5,129 nucleotides of DNA, taken from Rhodoferax sp. (GTDB lineage: Bacteria; Pseudomonadota; Gammaproteobacteria; Burkholderiales; Burkholderiaceae_C). The stretch is taken from contig JADGRK010000201.1 of assembly GCA_017880985.1 (NCBI GenBank), forward strand, positions 1-5,129, given 5' to 3'. The position numbers and the translations under genes were made by a program. Under the pieces are notes generated by a model. That model saw only the letters and a program-made list of their open reading frames with translations, was not told the origin of the DNA and did not search any database. Positions 1 to 5,129 of this stretch are shown piece by piece (the first letter of the stretch is position 1; every line of letters starts with the position of its first letter).

Positions 1-58
1 AATCCACCCAGTGGCTGTGTTTTTAGCACCCGCTGCCCCAACGTCACAGCCCGTTGCC

Positions 59-76
59 AGACCGAGCGACCGGTCT
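59..76. repeat. Inverted repeat in dppA leader
   Basis: AGACCG (59-64) and CGGTCT (71-76) form a perfect 6-bp inverted repeat around a 6-base spacer. A second short one, CGCC-AGGT-GGCG, lies at 94-105. Neither is followed by a T-run, so neither looks like an intrinsic terminator. They could be an operator or 5' leader structure of the downstream dppA gene, but short repeats of this size are common by chance in GC-rich DNA. I see no convincing -35/-10 pair and no gene in bases 1-171. Confidence 0.25.
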
Positions 77-171
77 TGCGGGGACTCGCCGGGCGCCAGG
101 TGGCGTGCCATGAAGCTGAACAATTTATCCGACCCGCTGCGTTGCAGCATTAACCCTGAGGAGTCCAGAAG

Positions 172-1800
172 ATGATTCATTCAAAATCAGCTTACCGAAA
201 ATTTTTGCCCAGGCCCAGCGTGCTGTGCGCCCTCGCACTACCCGCCATGCTGGCACTCACGCCGGCCTCAGCCAAGACCCTGGTGTTCTGCTCGGAAGGC
301 AGCCCGGAGAACTTCTATCCCGCCATCAATACAACCGGCACCTCCTTCGATGCCAACAGCCAGATTTACAGCCGTCTGGTGGACTTCGAGCGTGGTGGCA
401 CCGCCGTGGTGCCGGGCCTGGCCGAGCGCTGGCGCGTATCGCCTGACGGCAAGGAATACACCTTCTTCCTGCGCAAGGGCGTCAAGTGGCACAGCAACAA
501 ACTTTTCAAGCCGACGCGCGACATGAACGCGGATGACATCATTTTTGCCATCGAACGCCAGTGGAAGGAAAGCAACCCCTACTTCAAGGTCACCAGCGCC
601 AATCACTCTTACTTTGGTGACATGGGCATGGACAAATTGCTCAAGTCGGTCGAGAAGGTCGACAACATGACCCTGAAGATCACACTCAACAAGGCCGAAG
701 CCCCGTTCCTGTCCGACTTTGCGATGGAATACGCCGGCATTCAGTCGAAGGAGTATGCCGACGCCATGCTTAAAGCCGGTACGCCCGAGAAGATCGACCA
801 GGAGCCGATCGGCACCGGCCCGTTCTACCTGGTGCAGTACCAGAAAGACGCGATCATCCGCTACAAGGCTTTTCCCGACTACTACGCCGGCAAGGCCAAG
901 ATCGACGATCTGATCTTCGCCATCACGCCCGACGCGTCGGTGCGCTGGGCCAAGCTGCAAAAGGGCGAATGCCATGTCATGCCGTATCCGAATCCCGCCG
1001 ACCTGCCTGCCATGCGCGCCGACCCCAAGATCACCGTGCTGGAGCAGCCCGGCCTGAACGTGGGCTACCTGGCCTACAACACCACCAAAAAACCTTTTGA
1101 CGACGTGCGGGTGCGCAAGGCCATCAACATGGCGATCAACAAGCAGGCCGTCATCGACGCCGTGTACTTGAGCACCGGCATCCCGGCAATCAACCCGATC
1201 CCGCCGACCATGTGGTCCTACAACAAGAACATCAAGGACGACCCGTTTGATCAGGCCGCTGCGAAGAAGCTGCTGGCGGCAGCAGGCTACCCGAACGGCT
1301 TCGCCACTGACCTGTGGGCCATGCCGGTACAGCGCCCCTACAACCCCAACGCCAAGCGCATTGCCGAACTGATGCAGGCAGACCTGGCGAAAATCGGTGT
1401 CACCGCCGAGATCAAGAGTTTTGAGTGGGGCGAGTACCGCAAGCGCATGCAGGCTGGGGAACACCAGATGGGCATGTTGGGCTGGACCGGCGACAACGGC
1501 GACCCCGACAACTTCCTGAACAACCTGCTGGGTTGCGACGCCGCCAAAGCCAATGGCAGCAATGTAGCAAAATGGTGCTACAAACCATTTGAAGACCTGG
1601 TCCAGAAAGCCAAGGTGGTGAGCGATCCAGCGGAACGCACCAAGCTTTACATGCAGGCGCAGGTGATCTTCAAGGAACAAGCCCCCTGGTTCACCATCGC
1701 CCATGCGGTACAACTCAAACCGGTGCGCAAGGAAGTGATCGACCTTAAACTCAGCCCGTTTGGCCGCCACAGCTTCTACGGCGTGGACATCAAGCAATAG
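172..1800 (+). CDS. dppA: DppA-like periplasmic dipeptide-binding protein of an ABC transporter
   Basis: Solute-binding protein of family 5 (SBP_bac_5), which captures dipeptides in the periplasm and hands them to a DppBCDF-type inner-membrane importer. The 542 residues match the usual length (E. coli DppA is about 535). Residues 1-34 are a Sec signal peptide: basic n-region, hydrophobic core, probable cleavage at ASA-KT. The mature start KTLVFCSEGSPENF, the central SKEYADAMLKAGTPEK and ITPDASVR blocks, MPYPNPAD, IPPTMW, MPVQRPYNPN and GWTGDNGDPDNF are nearly the same as I recall for E. coli DppA. R388 and D441 align with the residues known there to hold the peptide carboxylate and amine. C40/C267 and C455/C469 match its two disulfides. 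Start: ATG at 172 has a TGAGGAG ribosome binding site (157-163) with 8-base spacing. A terminator follows 20 bases after the stop and no permease gene is downstream, so it appears monocistronic here. Related binders for haem, delta-aminolevulinate or other peptides share this fold, so exact substrate is inferred. Confidence 0.9.
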   Translation: MIHSKSAYRKFLPRPSVLCALALPAMLALTPASAKTLVFCSEGSPENFYPAINTTGTSFDANSQIYSRLVDFERGGTAVVPGLAERWRVSPDGKEYTFFLRKGVKWHSNKLFKPTRDMNADDIIFAIERQWKESNPYFKVTSANHSYFGDMGMDKLLKSVEKVDNMTLKITLNKAEAPFLSDFAMEYAGIQSKEYADAMLKAGTPEKIDQEPIGTGPFYLVQYQKDAIIRYKAFPDYYAGKAKIDDLIFAITPDASVRWAKLQKGECHVMPYPNPADLPAMRADPKITVLEQPGLNVGYLAYNTTKKPFDDVRVRKAINMAINKQAVIDAVYLSTGIPAINPIPPTMWSYNKNIKDDPFDQAAAKKLLAAAGYPNGFATDLWAMPVQRPYNPNAKRIAELMQADLAKIGVTAEIKSFEWGEYRKRMQAGEHQMGMLGWTGDNGDPDNFLNNLLGCDAAKANGSNVAKWCYKPFEDLVQKAKVVSDPAERTKLYMQAQVIFKEQAPWFTIAHAVQLKPVRKEVIDLKLSPFGRHSFYGVDIKQ

Positions 1801-1820
1801 GCGCCAGATCAATGGTGTTG

Positions 1821-1846
1821 AAAAAGCCGGATTGGCCCGGCTTTTT
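1821..1846 (+). terminator. Intrinsic terminator of dppA
   Basis: AAAAAGCCGG (1821-1830) and CCGGCTTTTT (1837-1846) form a perfect 10-bp stem with the loop ATTGGC. The 3' arm ends in five Ts and the 5' arm begins with five As, so it could work in both directions. It lies 20 bases after the dppA stop and separates dppA from the next gene. Confidence 0.9.
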
Positions 1847-1892
1847 CCATTTGGCACGTTCCCCATTTGAGGTATAGACGGTGACTGAAAAG

Positions 1893-1902
1893 TTGTGCAC
1901 AA
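1893..1902. promoter_or_regulatory. Palindrome TTGTGCACAA, possible operator
   Basis: A perfect 10-base palindrome lies in the gap between the dppA terminator and the 91-residue gene, about 90 bases before that gene's start. It may be a regulator site or part of a promoter region, but no clear -35/-10 pair could be paired with it. The placement is suggestive and the function is inference. Confidence 0.25.
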
Positions 1903-1943
1903 TGCCAGCCTCAATTGGACATGCCACAAGGTGCATGCTTTTC

Positions 1944-1965
1944 TTGATTCATTGATTAACGATTC
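1944..1965. repeat. Short GATT direct repeats upstream of the 91-residue gene
   Basis: TTGATT occurs at 1944-1949 and again at 1952-1957, followed by CGATTC at 1960-1965, so GATT recurs every 7-8 bases. The block from TTGATTC to GATTCAA also reads as an imperfect dyad. It lies 25-46 bases before the ATG at 1990, where a promoter or operator is expected. The AT-rich composition contrasts with the surroundings. Role unproven. Confidence 0.25.
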
Positions 1966-1989
1966 AAACTGAAACCCCGGGGTCCCGTC

Positions 1990-2265
1990 ATGTTGAATTT
2001 CTTCAAACATTCAGCCACCATCAAGTCCAAACCATTGGCGCAGGGGACGGCTCGCAAACCATCCGCAAGACCGGGCGATGGTCAAGGATTGCCCAACCCC
2101 ATTCCTGTTCCTGAGGTGGTTGAAGGTAACGAGGAATCTGACTGGGGCTTGTGGGAAGATTCTGTCGCGTTTCAGGACAGTCAAATGCAGGCCGCACTGC
2201 CCTGGCCTGACGGCAAGACCGAAATCGTTGACCCGTTTGCCTCTGTTCGCAGAAGATCAAAATAG
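1990..2265 (+). CDS. Hypothetical 91-residue acidic protein
   Basis: I do not recognise a named family. The protein has a short amphipathic, basic start (MLNFFKHSATIKSK), then a Pro/Gly-rich low-complexity stretch (about residues 15-43). An acidic, Trp-rich core containing EESDWGLWEDS (about 48-58) follows, and then DPFASVRRRSK with a basic C-terminus. There is no signal peptide, membrane segment or cysteine, so it is probably a cytosolic, partly disordered protein. Start: ATG at 1990 has GGGG (1979-1982) seven bases upstream. That G-run is half of the 10-base palindrome ACCCCGGGGT (1974-1983). An intrinsic terminator starts 22 bases after the stop, which supports this frame over the overlapping frame at 2078-2353, which would run through that terminator. 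It is flanked by terminators on both sides and so is probably a single-gene unit. Short burkholderial proteins with a similar SDW-LWEDS core seem familiar to me, but that is unverified. Confidence 0.65.
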   Translation: MLNFFKHSATIKSKPLAQGTARKPSARPGDGQGLPNPIPVPEVVEGNEESDWGLWEDSVAFQDSQMQAALPWPDGKTEIVDPFASVRRRSK

Positions 2266-2287
2266 CAGACAACTCGTCCTGATCGCC

Positions 2288-2307
2288 CCGCGCATGCGGT
2301 TTTTTTT
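2288..2307 (+). terminator. Intrinsic terminator after the 91-residue gene
   Basis: CCGC (2288-2291), loop GCAT, and GCGG (2296-2299) form a short GC stem followed by eight uninterrupted Ts (2300-2307). The stem is short, but the T-run and the position 22 bases after the stop make a terminator likely. Confidence 0.75.
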
Positions 2308-2416
2308 GACACCGGCGGTCTTTCCGAGCACCTGCCAAGCATCAGATCCATAAGTCCGACAAGTTCCCGGGGCCATCAGGCTGGTTTTGCTGCACTGCAC
2401 CAATATTGTGCGATAC

Positions 2417-2430
2417 TAGGGTTTTCCCTA
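2417..2430. promoter_or_regulatory. TAGGG-TTTT-CCCTA dyad, probable regulator binding site
   Basis: TAGGG (2417-2421) and CCCTA (2426-2430) are perfect inverted half-sites separated by four Ts. The site lies 35 bases before the start of the small-gene pair and overlaps a possible -10-like GATACT (2412-2417). With two GGG/CCC half-sites and a tight centre it resembles a dimeric transcription-factor operator, perhaps of a NarL/LuxR-type response regulator. The factor is a guess. It is too short and T-poor downstream to be a terminator. Confidence 0.5.
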
Positions 2431-2435
2431 ATCGA

Positions 2436-2456
2436 CGAAATACTAAACATATTTCG
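2436..2456. repeat. Perfect 7-bp stem-loop just upstream of the small-gene pair
   Basis: CGAAATA (2436-2442) and TATTTCG (2450-2456) are perfect inverted repeats around the 7-base loop CTAAACA. The right arm ends eight bases before the TTG start codon at 2465, where a ribosome binding site would be expected, and no Shine-Dalgarno sequence is visible there. It could be an operator or -10 region, or a 5' UTR hairpin that controls translation. Confidence 0.45.
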
Positions 2457-2464
2457 CAACTACG

Positions 2465-2662
2465 TTGAATACCTTATTTCTCTTGCGCACTGCGGTCCGA
2501 TCAGCCTACCAGGCATTGAGCCGCAACCCGGACAAACTGGACCAACAAGCCCTCGAAGCCTACCTTTCGCAGTCACTCTCGATTGCCGACCTGGAAAACC
2601 GTGAACGCCAATGGATGAGTTCCCGCAACTCCGGTAACGGCTTTTTTCCGGCCTCTAATTAA
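2465..2662 (+). CDS. DUF3563-like small protein, 65 residues
   Basis: Small cytosolic protein of unknown function. Residues 1-20 are amphipathic and basic (LLRTAVRSAYQALSR), and the core YLSQSLSIADLENRERQW (33-50) resembles the AYL-x-AVD-x-DLE-R-R-E signature of the short DUF3563 family common in Burkholderiales. The C-terminus is polar, with no cysteines and no signal peptide. Start: the frame opens after a TAA at 2444-2446, and TTG at 2465 is the first usable codon. A second TTG at 2483 would cost six residues, and no ATG is available near the start. No clear ribosome binding site precedes it, and a stem-loop occupies the spot. It is followed after 24 bases by the 66-residue gene, so the two are probably co-transcribed. 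The family link is from memory; the start is the least certain part. Confidence 0.65.
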   Translation: MNTLFLLRTAVRSAYQALSRNPDKLDQQALEAYLSQSLSIADLENRERQWMSSRNSGNGFFPASN

Positions 2663-2686
2663 TCCCGGATTTTCAGGAAAATTGAC

Positions 2687-2887
2687 ATGAGCTTTAAACT
2701 GTTTATGAAATCCCTGTTCACCGAAACCACCTTCAAAGCGGGTGAGCGAGTGAACCACGTTCGCCGCGGAACGGTCGAGCGCACCGATGGTTACGTGGTC
2801 GCCAAAACGGCTGCTGGTGTGCTGGTCGAATGGCCTCGCGGAGGCACCAGCATTCTTCCGGCATCGGAACTGTCGGTCATCGGTTAG
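2687..2887 (+). CDS. Hypothetical 66-residue protein, possible SH3-like beta-barrel
   Basis: I do not recognise a named family. After an amphipathic start (MSFKLFMKSLFTE), the rest alternates short hydrophobic strands with glycine turns: AGERVNHVRRGTVERTDGYVVAKTAAGVLVEWPRGG, ending LPASELSVIG. This pattern, with G-x-V-x-x-V-x-x-G-T-V near the front and a V-E-W-P-R-G-G turn, is what a small SH3/KOW-like barrel looks like, which often binds RNA or protein partners. That fold is inference. There is no signal peptide, membrane helix or cysteine. Start: ATG at 2687 has AGGAAA (2675-2680) six bases upstream, a good ribosome binding site. It lies 24 bases after the DUF3563-like gene with no terminator between, so it shares its transcript and presumably its control by the upstream dyads. 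No terminator is evident after the stop at 2887. Confidence 0.75.
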   Translation: MSFKLFMKSLFTETTFKAGERVNHVRRGTVERTDGYVVAKTAAGVLVEWPRGGTSILPASELSVIG

Positions 2888-2996
2888 TCATTGCAGTTTG
2901 CTTACGCTCTTTACCGTTTCTTAACTGGGCCGCGATCGGTTTGACCATTCAAAGAGTCATATGATTCGCGGGCACTTAACTCCTATGGCGAGCATC

Positions 2997-3473
2997 ATGA
3001 AAAAGCAACTTCTATTAACGGCTGCAATAGTCTCCAGCGGTCTGGCGCTGGCGCAAGACTATGGGCGGGTGATCTCTGCCACGCCGATCCTTCAGCAGGT
3101 CAGCACGCCCCGGCAGGTATGCACGACGGAGCAGGTCAACGTGCAGCAGCCCAAATCCGGTGCCGGTGCGGTGATGGGGGCGATTGCCGGTGGCGCCATG
3201 GGCAACGCCGTCGGCGGCGGCTCGGGCAGGACGGCTGCGACCGTGCTCGGCCTGGTGGGCGGCGCCATGATTGGTGACCGGATCGAAGGCTCATCCCCGA
3301 ACCAGGTTCAAAACGTCCAGCGCTGTGCAACCCAGAACTTTTATGAAAATCGCACCGTCGCCTATAGCGTCGTCTATGAATATGCCGGCAAGCAATATTC
3401 AACGCAAATGCTGAACGACCCGGGTGACTCGATTCAACTCCAGATCACGCCAGTCGGTCAACTCAGAAACTGA
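2997..3473 (+). CDS. Secreted glycine-zipper 2TM domain protein
   Basis: Envelope protein of the glycine zipper 2TM / 17-kDa surface antigen type. From ATG 2997 it is 158 residues. Residues 1-19 are a clean Sec signal peptide (MKKQLLLTAAIVSSGLALA, cleavage before QDYG). A Gly/Ala-rich double hydrophobic segment (about 55-98, GAGAVMGAIAGGAMGNAVGGG then VLGLVGGAMIGDRIEG) is the glycine zipper, expected to insert in or pack against a membrane. The C-terminal part (about 110-155: YSVVYEYAGKQYS, DPGDSIQLQI) is a small beta domain typical of burkholderial members. It has no lipobox cysteine, unlike SlyB/OsmB lipoproteins; C42 and C110 could form a disulfide. Start: in-frame ATGs at 2961 and 2985 would lengthen the n-region by 12 or 4 residues. 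I prefer 2997 because it gives a normal signal peptide, though its ribosome binding site is weak and AAAGAG (2951-2956) sits better for 2961. It stands 109 bases after the preceding gene and ends at its own terminator. Molecular role unknown; envelope stability is inferred. Confidence 0.85.
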   Translation: MKKQLLLTAAIVSSGLALAQDYGRVISATPILQQVSTPRQVCTTEQVNVQQPKSGAGAVMGAIAGGAMGNAVGGGSGRTAATVLGLVGGAMIGDRIEGSSPNQVQNVQRCATQNFYENRTVAYSVVYEYAGKQYSTQMLNDPGDSIQLQITPVGQLRN

Positions 3474-3489
3474 GCGCGCCGACCTGCGC

Positions 3490-3510
3490 AGCCAGCCATC
3501 TGGCTATTTT
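3490..3510 (+). terminator. Intrinsic terminator of the glycine-zipper gene
   Basis: AGCCAG (3490-3495), loop CCAT, and CTGGCT (3500-3505) form a perfect 6-bp stem followed by ATTTTCTCT. It starts 17 bases after the stop. The T-rich side is on the plus strand only, so it serves the glycine-zipper gene and not the converging HDOD gene. Confidence 0.75.
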
Positions 3511-3534
3511 CTCTGGCATTGGCGGCCCGGGATG

Positions 3535-3548
3535 AGTGCCGCAGCACT
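3535..3548 (-). terminator. Weak hairpin after the HDOD gene, possible transcript end
   Basis: AGTGC (3535-3539), CGCA and GCACT (3544-3548) form a perfect 5-bp hairpin ten bases after the HDOD stop on the minus strand. No T-run follows in that direction, so an intrinsic terminator is doubtful. It may be a 3' stabilising stem or chance. No better terminator for the tex-HDOD unit is visible. Confidence 0.2.
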
Positions 3549-3557
3549 GGGACCAGA

Positions 3558-4379
3558 TCAGCCGTAGCCCGCTGAATGGGCCGACCAATCAATTGGATCT
3601 TGCTGTAGCACGATATCAATATCGAGCCCCAGCACCTCACCCACTTCGCCTGGAAAAGTCACCGCTAGCGCATTGTCAGACAGGCCTGTCTCCCAGGCGC
3701 GGGCGCGCCAGGCTGCCAGATGAATGATCCCCGCCAGTGGCTCATAGACATCGTCCTGAAACGGGGCGCACTGGTGTTCAAGCGCATCCACAATCGGTTG
3801 CGGGAACTGCCATATTTTGGCAAAACCGGCACTCACCTCAGCATAGCAATAACCAAAGGTCCTCTGCTCCGCCTGGTCGCGTTTGAGATCGAGCGGGGCG
3901 ACTTCACGATCCAGCGCCATCACGTCATCAGGCATGCAAATATGCATGGCCAGTTCGCCCACCGCGTGGATCAGACCGCAAGTAAAGGCAGCCTGCTGGT
4001 TTTGCCGCACAACGCCGGCCAGTGAGCGCGACAGCTTGGCCACGTTCAGGCTGTAAGCCCAGAACTGTTGCAGGTTGATGCCTGGCACCGCCTTGAATGA
4101 GGTTCCGCTCGCCGCCGCCGCCGCCATCGTGTGGACATGGTCCAGTCCCAAAATAGCCAGCGATTCCGACACGCTGTTGATGCTGCCCGATAGCTTGAAG
4201 AAGCCCGAGTTGGCGGTTTGCAGCAGACGCGTGGTCAAGGCCGGATCGGTACTGATGAGCTGACTGATTTTTCTCAGATCAGGCTCGTCACGCGCGAGCT
4301 CATTGAGCAACAGTGCCACCACCTTGGGGATGCTGGGCAGAACAAAATGGGACGCCAGCAGGGTTTTCAGGTCCATCAT
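3558..4379 (-). CDS. HDOD-domain signalling protein with degenerate HD motif
   Basis: The HDOD family is a catalytically inactive relative of HD-domain phosphohydrolases, used as a partner-binding module in bacterial signalling. Product 273 residues. The domain covers most of it (about 14-215): VLPSIPKVVALLLNEL, then LISTDPALTTRLLQTANSGFF, the INSVSESLAILGL block, and a helical half. Where an active HD-GYP-like enzyme would have HDIG, this protein reads HAVG (138-141), as expected for a non-enzymatic HDOD. There is no signal peptide, membrane segment or attached receiver, GGDEF or EAL domain, so it is a stand-alone cytosolic HDOD. A run of five alanines (86-90) is encoded by five perfect GCC/GGC triplets. 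Start: three candidates lie in a row, TTG 4382, ATG 4379 and ATG 4376. I chose 4379 because its A is the last base of the tex stop (TGATG), the usual sign of translational coupling. Its ribosome binding site is weak. Co-expression with tex is likely; a functional link is inference. Confidence 0.88.
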   Translation of the reverse strand: MMDLKTLLASHFVLPSIPKVVALLLNELARDEPDLRKISQLISTDPALTTRLLQTANSGFFKLSGSINSVSESLAILGLDHVHTMAAAAASGTSFKAVPGINLQQFWAYSLNVAKLSRSLAGVVRQNQQAAFTCGLIHAVGELAMHICMPDDVMALDREVAPLDLKRDQAEQRTFGYCYAEVSAGFAKIWQFPQPIVDALEHQCAPFQDDVYEPLAGIIHLAAWRARAWETGLSDNALAVTFPGEVGEVLGLDIDIVLQQDPIDWSAHSAGYG

Positions 4380-5129
4380 CAACGTGCTGTCTGCTTGAGC
4401 TTGGCAAACGCCGACGACATGGCAGTCGACTGGACTGGGTCGGAGCCCGGCCGCAGGTTCGGCCTGTCAGTTCTGCCACGCCGACCCTCGGCATTAGCCT
4501 GAAATCGATTGTTCCCGACAGCGCCAGGGGACGCTACGGCGACGCCAAGTTTCATGGTCAGGGCAATGCGTTTGCGGGCCACGTCCACTTCCACCACCTG
4601 CACCTTGACGATGTCGCCAGTTTTGACGATCTCGCGGGCGTCGGTCACAAACTTGTGACTCAACTGGCTCACGTGCACCAGACCGTCCTGGTGCACGCCC
4701 AGATCAACGAATGCACCAAAGGCCGCCACGTTACTCACCGTGCCTTCCAGCACCATGCCCTCTTTCAGGTCCTTGATGTCTTCCACGCCGTCATTGAAAC
4801 GCGCCACCTTGAAGTCGGGGCGCGGATCGCGGCCGGGTTTTTCCAGCTCGCCCAAAATGTCCTTGACGGTGATGACGCCAAACTGCGCATTGGCAAACAG
4901 GTCGGGTTTGAGCGTCTTGAGCATGTCAGCGCGGCCCATCAGCTCGGCCACGGGTTTGGCGGTGTGCAGCATGATTTTTTCCACCACCGGGTAGGTCTCG
5001 GGGTGCACACCGGTCATGTCCAGCGGATTGTCACCACCGCGAATGCGCAGGAAACCCGCACTTTGCTCGAAGGTCTTGGCCCCCAGGACGGTGACCTTGA
5101 GCAAATCCTGGCGGCTGCCAAACGCGCCG
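4379..5129 (-). CDS. tex: Tex-family RNA-binding transcription accessory protein (C-terminal part, cut by window edge)
   Basis: Tex is a conserved cytosolic nucleic-acid-binding protein of roughly 770-790 residues, linked to transcription and stress tolerance. Only the last 249 codons are here; the gene runs off the right edge. The visible part begins GAFGSRQDLLKV, the end of the helix-hairpin-helix region. It continues through FEQSAGFLRI and GDNPLDMTGVHPETYPVV, a block highly characteristic of Tex. A linker containing TVKDILGELEKPGRDPRPDFKVARFNDGVEDIKDL follows. Next is a complete S1 RNA-binding domain (4547-4762) with GMVLEGTVSNVAAFGAFVDLGVHQDGLVH and the closing RKRIALTMKL. The tail after S1 is basic, Arg/Asn-rich and probably disordered, ending SSAFAKLKQTAR. 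The TGA stop overlaps the start of the HDOD gene by one base, so the two are probably one operon. No frameshift is seen in the visible part. Identification is confident; the 5' end and promoter are outside the window. Confidence 0.95.
   Translation of the reverse strand, partial: GAFGSRQDLLKVTVLGAKTFEQSAGFLRIRGGDNPLDMTGVHPETYPVVEKIMLHTAKPVAELMGRADMLKTLKPDLFANAQFGVITVKDILGELEKPGRDPRPDFKVARFNDGVEDIKDLKEGMVLEGTVSNVAAFGAFVDLGVHQDGLVHVSQLSHKFVTDAREIVKTGDIVKVQVVEVDVARKRIALTMKLGVAVASPGAVGNNRFQANAEGRRGRTDRPNLRPGSDPVQSTAMSSAFAKLKQTAR

Noticed and set aside
268..2010. 580-codon open frame on the minus strand opposite dppA
   Set aside because: It is the antisense shadow of a clearly identified gene with strong GC3 bias. 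It crosses the dppA terminator, has a His/Val/Gly-biased composition and matches no family I know.
2078..2353. Overlapping 91-codon plus-strand frame
   Set aside because: It conflicts with the 1990-2265 gene, runs straight through the terminator at 2288-2307 and ends in low-complexity sequence.
2465..2887. Toxin-antitoxin module
   Set aside because: Size and tandem order fit, but neither protein shows a known toxin or antitoxin motif, and the first resembles DUF3563 rather than a DNA-binding antitoxin.
3136..3402. Minus-strand frame opposite the glycine-zipper gene
   Set aside because: Arg/Ser-rich shadow of a Gly/Ala-rich coding region, with no domain.
3458..3640. 60-codon minus-strand frame across the convergent intergenic gap
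   Set aside because: It overlaps the 3' end of the HDOD gene in another frame and spans the glycine-zipper terminator, so a real gene is unlikely.
3720..4025. Plus-strand frames opposite the HDOD gene
   Set aside because: Antisense shadows of a recognised domain, with no ribosome binding site or family signature.
4740..4994. Plus-strand frame opposite tex
   Set aside because: Ser/Met-rich shadow of the S1/linker region of tex.
1..5129. CRISPR array, tRNA, rRNA, insertion sequence or phage attachment site
   Set aside because: I saw no regularly spaced repeats, tRNA cloverleaf, transposase or integrase motif, or long terminal repeats.

Overview
The window looks like a chromosomal segment of a betaproteobacterium, most likely a member of the Burkholderiales such as the Comamonadaceae. 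The evidence is moderately high GC, proteins of burkholderial character, and small ORFs that resemble short conserved proteins of that order. This taxonomic call rests on protein style and memory, not on a search. No RNA gene, insertion sequence, integrase, CRISPR array or other mobile element is visible.

Layout, left to right. Bases 1-171 are a leader with a good ribosome binding site and two short inverted repeats. Bases 172-1800 (+) encode a dipeptide-binding periplasmic protein very close to DppA, closed by a strong intrinsic terminator at 1821-1846. Bases 1990-2265 (+) encode an unrecognised 91-residue acidic protein with its own terminator (2288-2307). A regulatory-looking stretch at 2401-2464 holds a TAGGG-TTTT-CCCTA dyad and, six bases downstream, a perfect 7-bp stem-loop. 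It leads into two small genes in tandem: a 65-residue DUF3563-like protein with a TTG start (2465-2662) and a 66-residue protein of probable beta-barrel type (2687-2887). A secreted glycine-zipper protein follows (about 2997-3473), with an intrinsic terminator at 3490-3510.

On the minus strand, converging on these, are the 3' third of tex (4379-5129, cut by the window edge) and an HDOD-domain protein (3558-4379). They are joined by a TGATG stop/start overlap and so are probably translationally coupled.

Functionally the window is a set of small independent units rather than one system. They are peptide uptake (DppA without its permease genes downstream), an orphan small gene, a small-protein pair that may be stress or envelope related, an envelope glycine-zipper protein, and a nucleic-acid-binding/signalling pair (Tex plus HDOD). 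I see no convincing new defence or mobile system. The least explained part is the 2400-2890 block, with its paired dyads and small uncharacterised genes.
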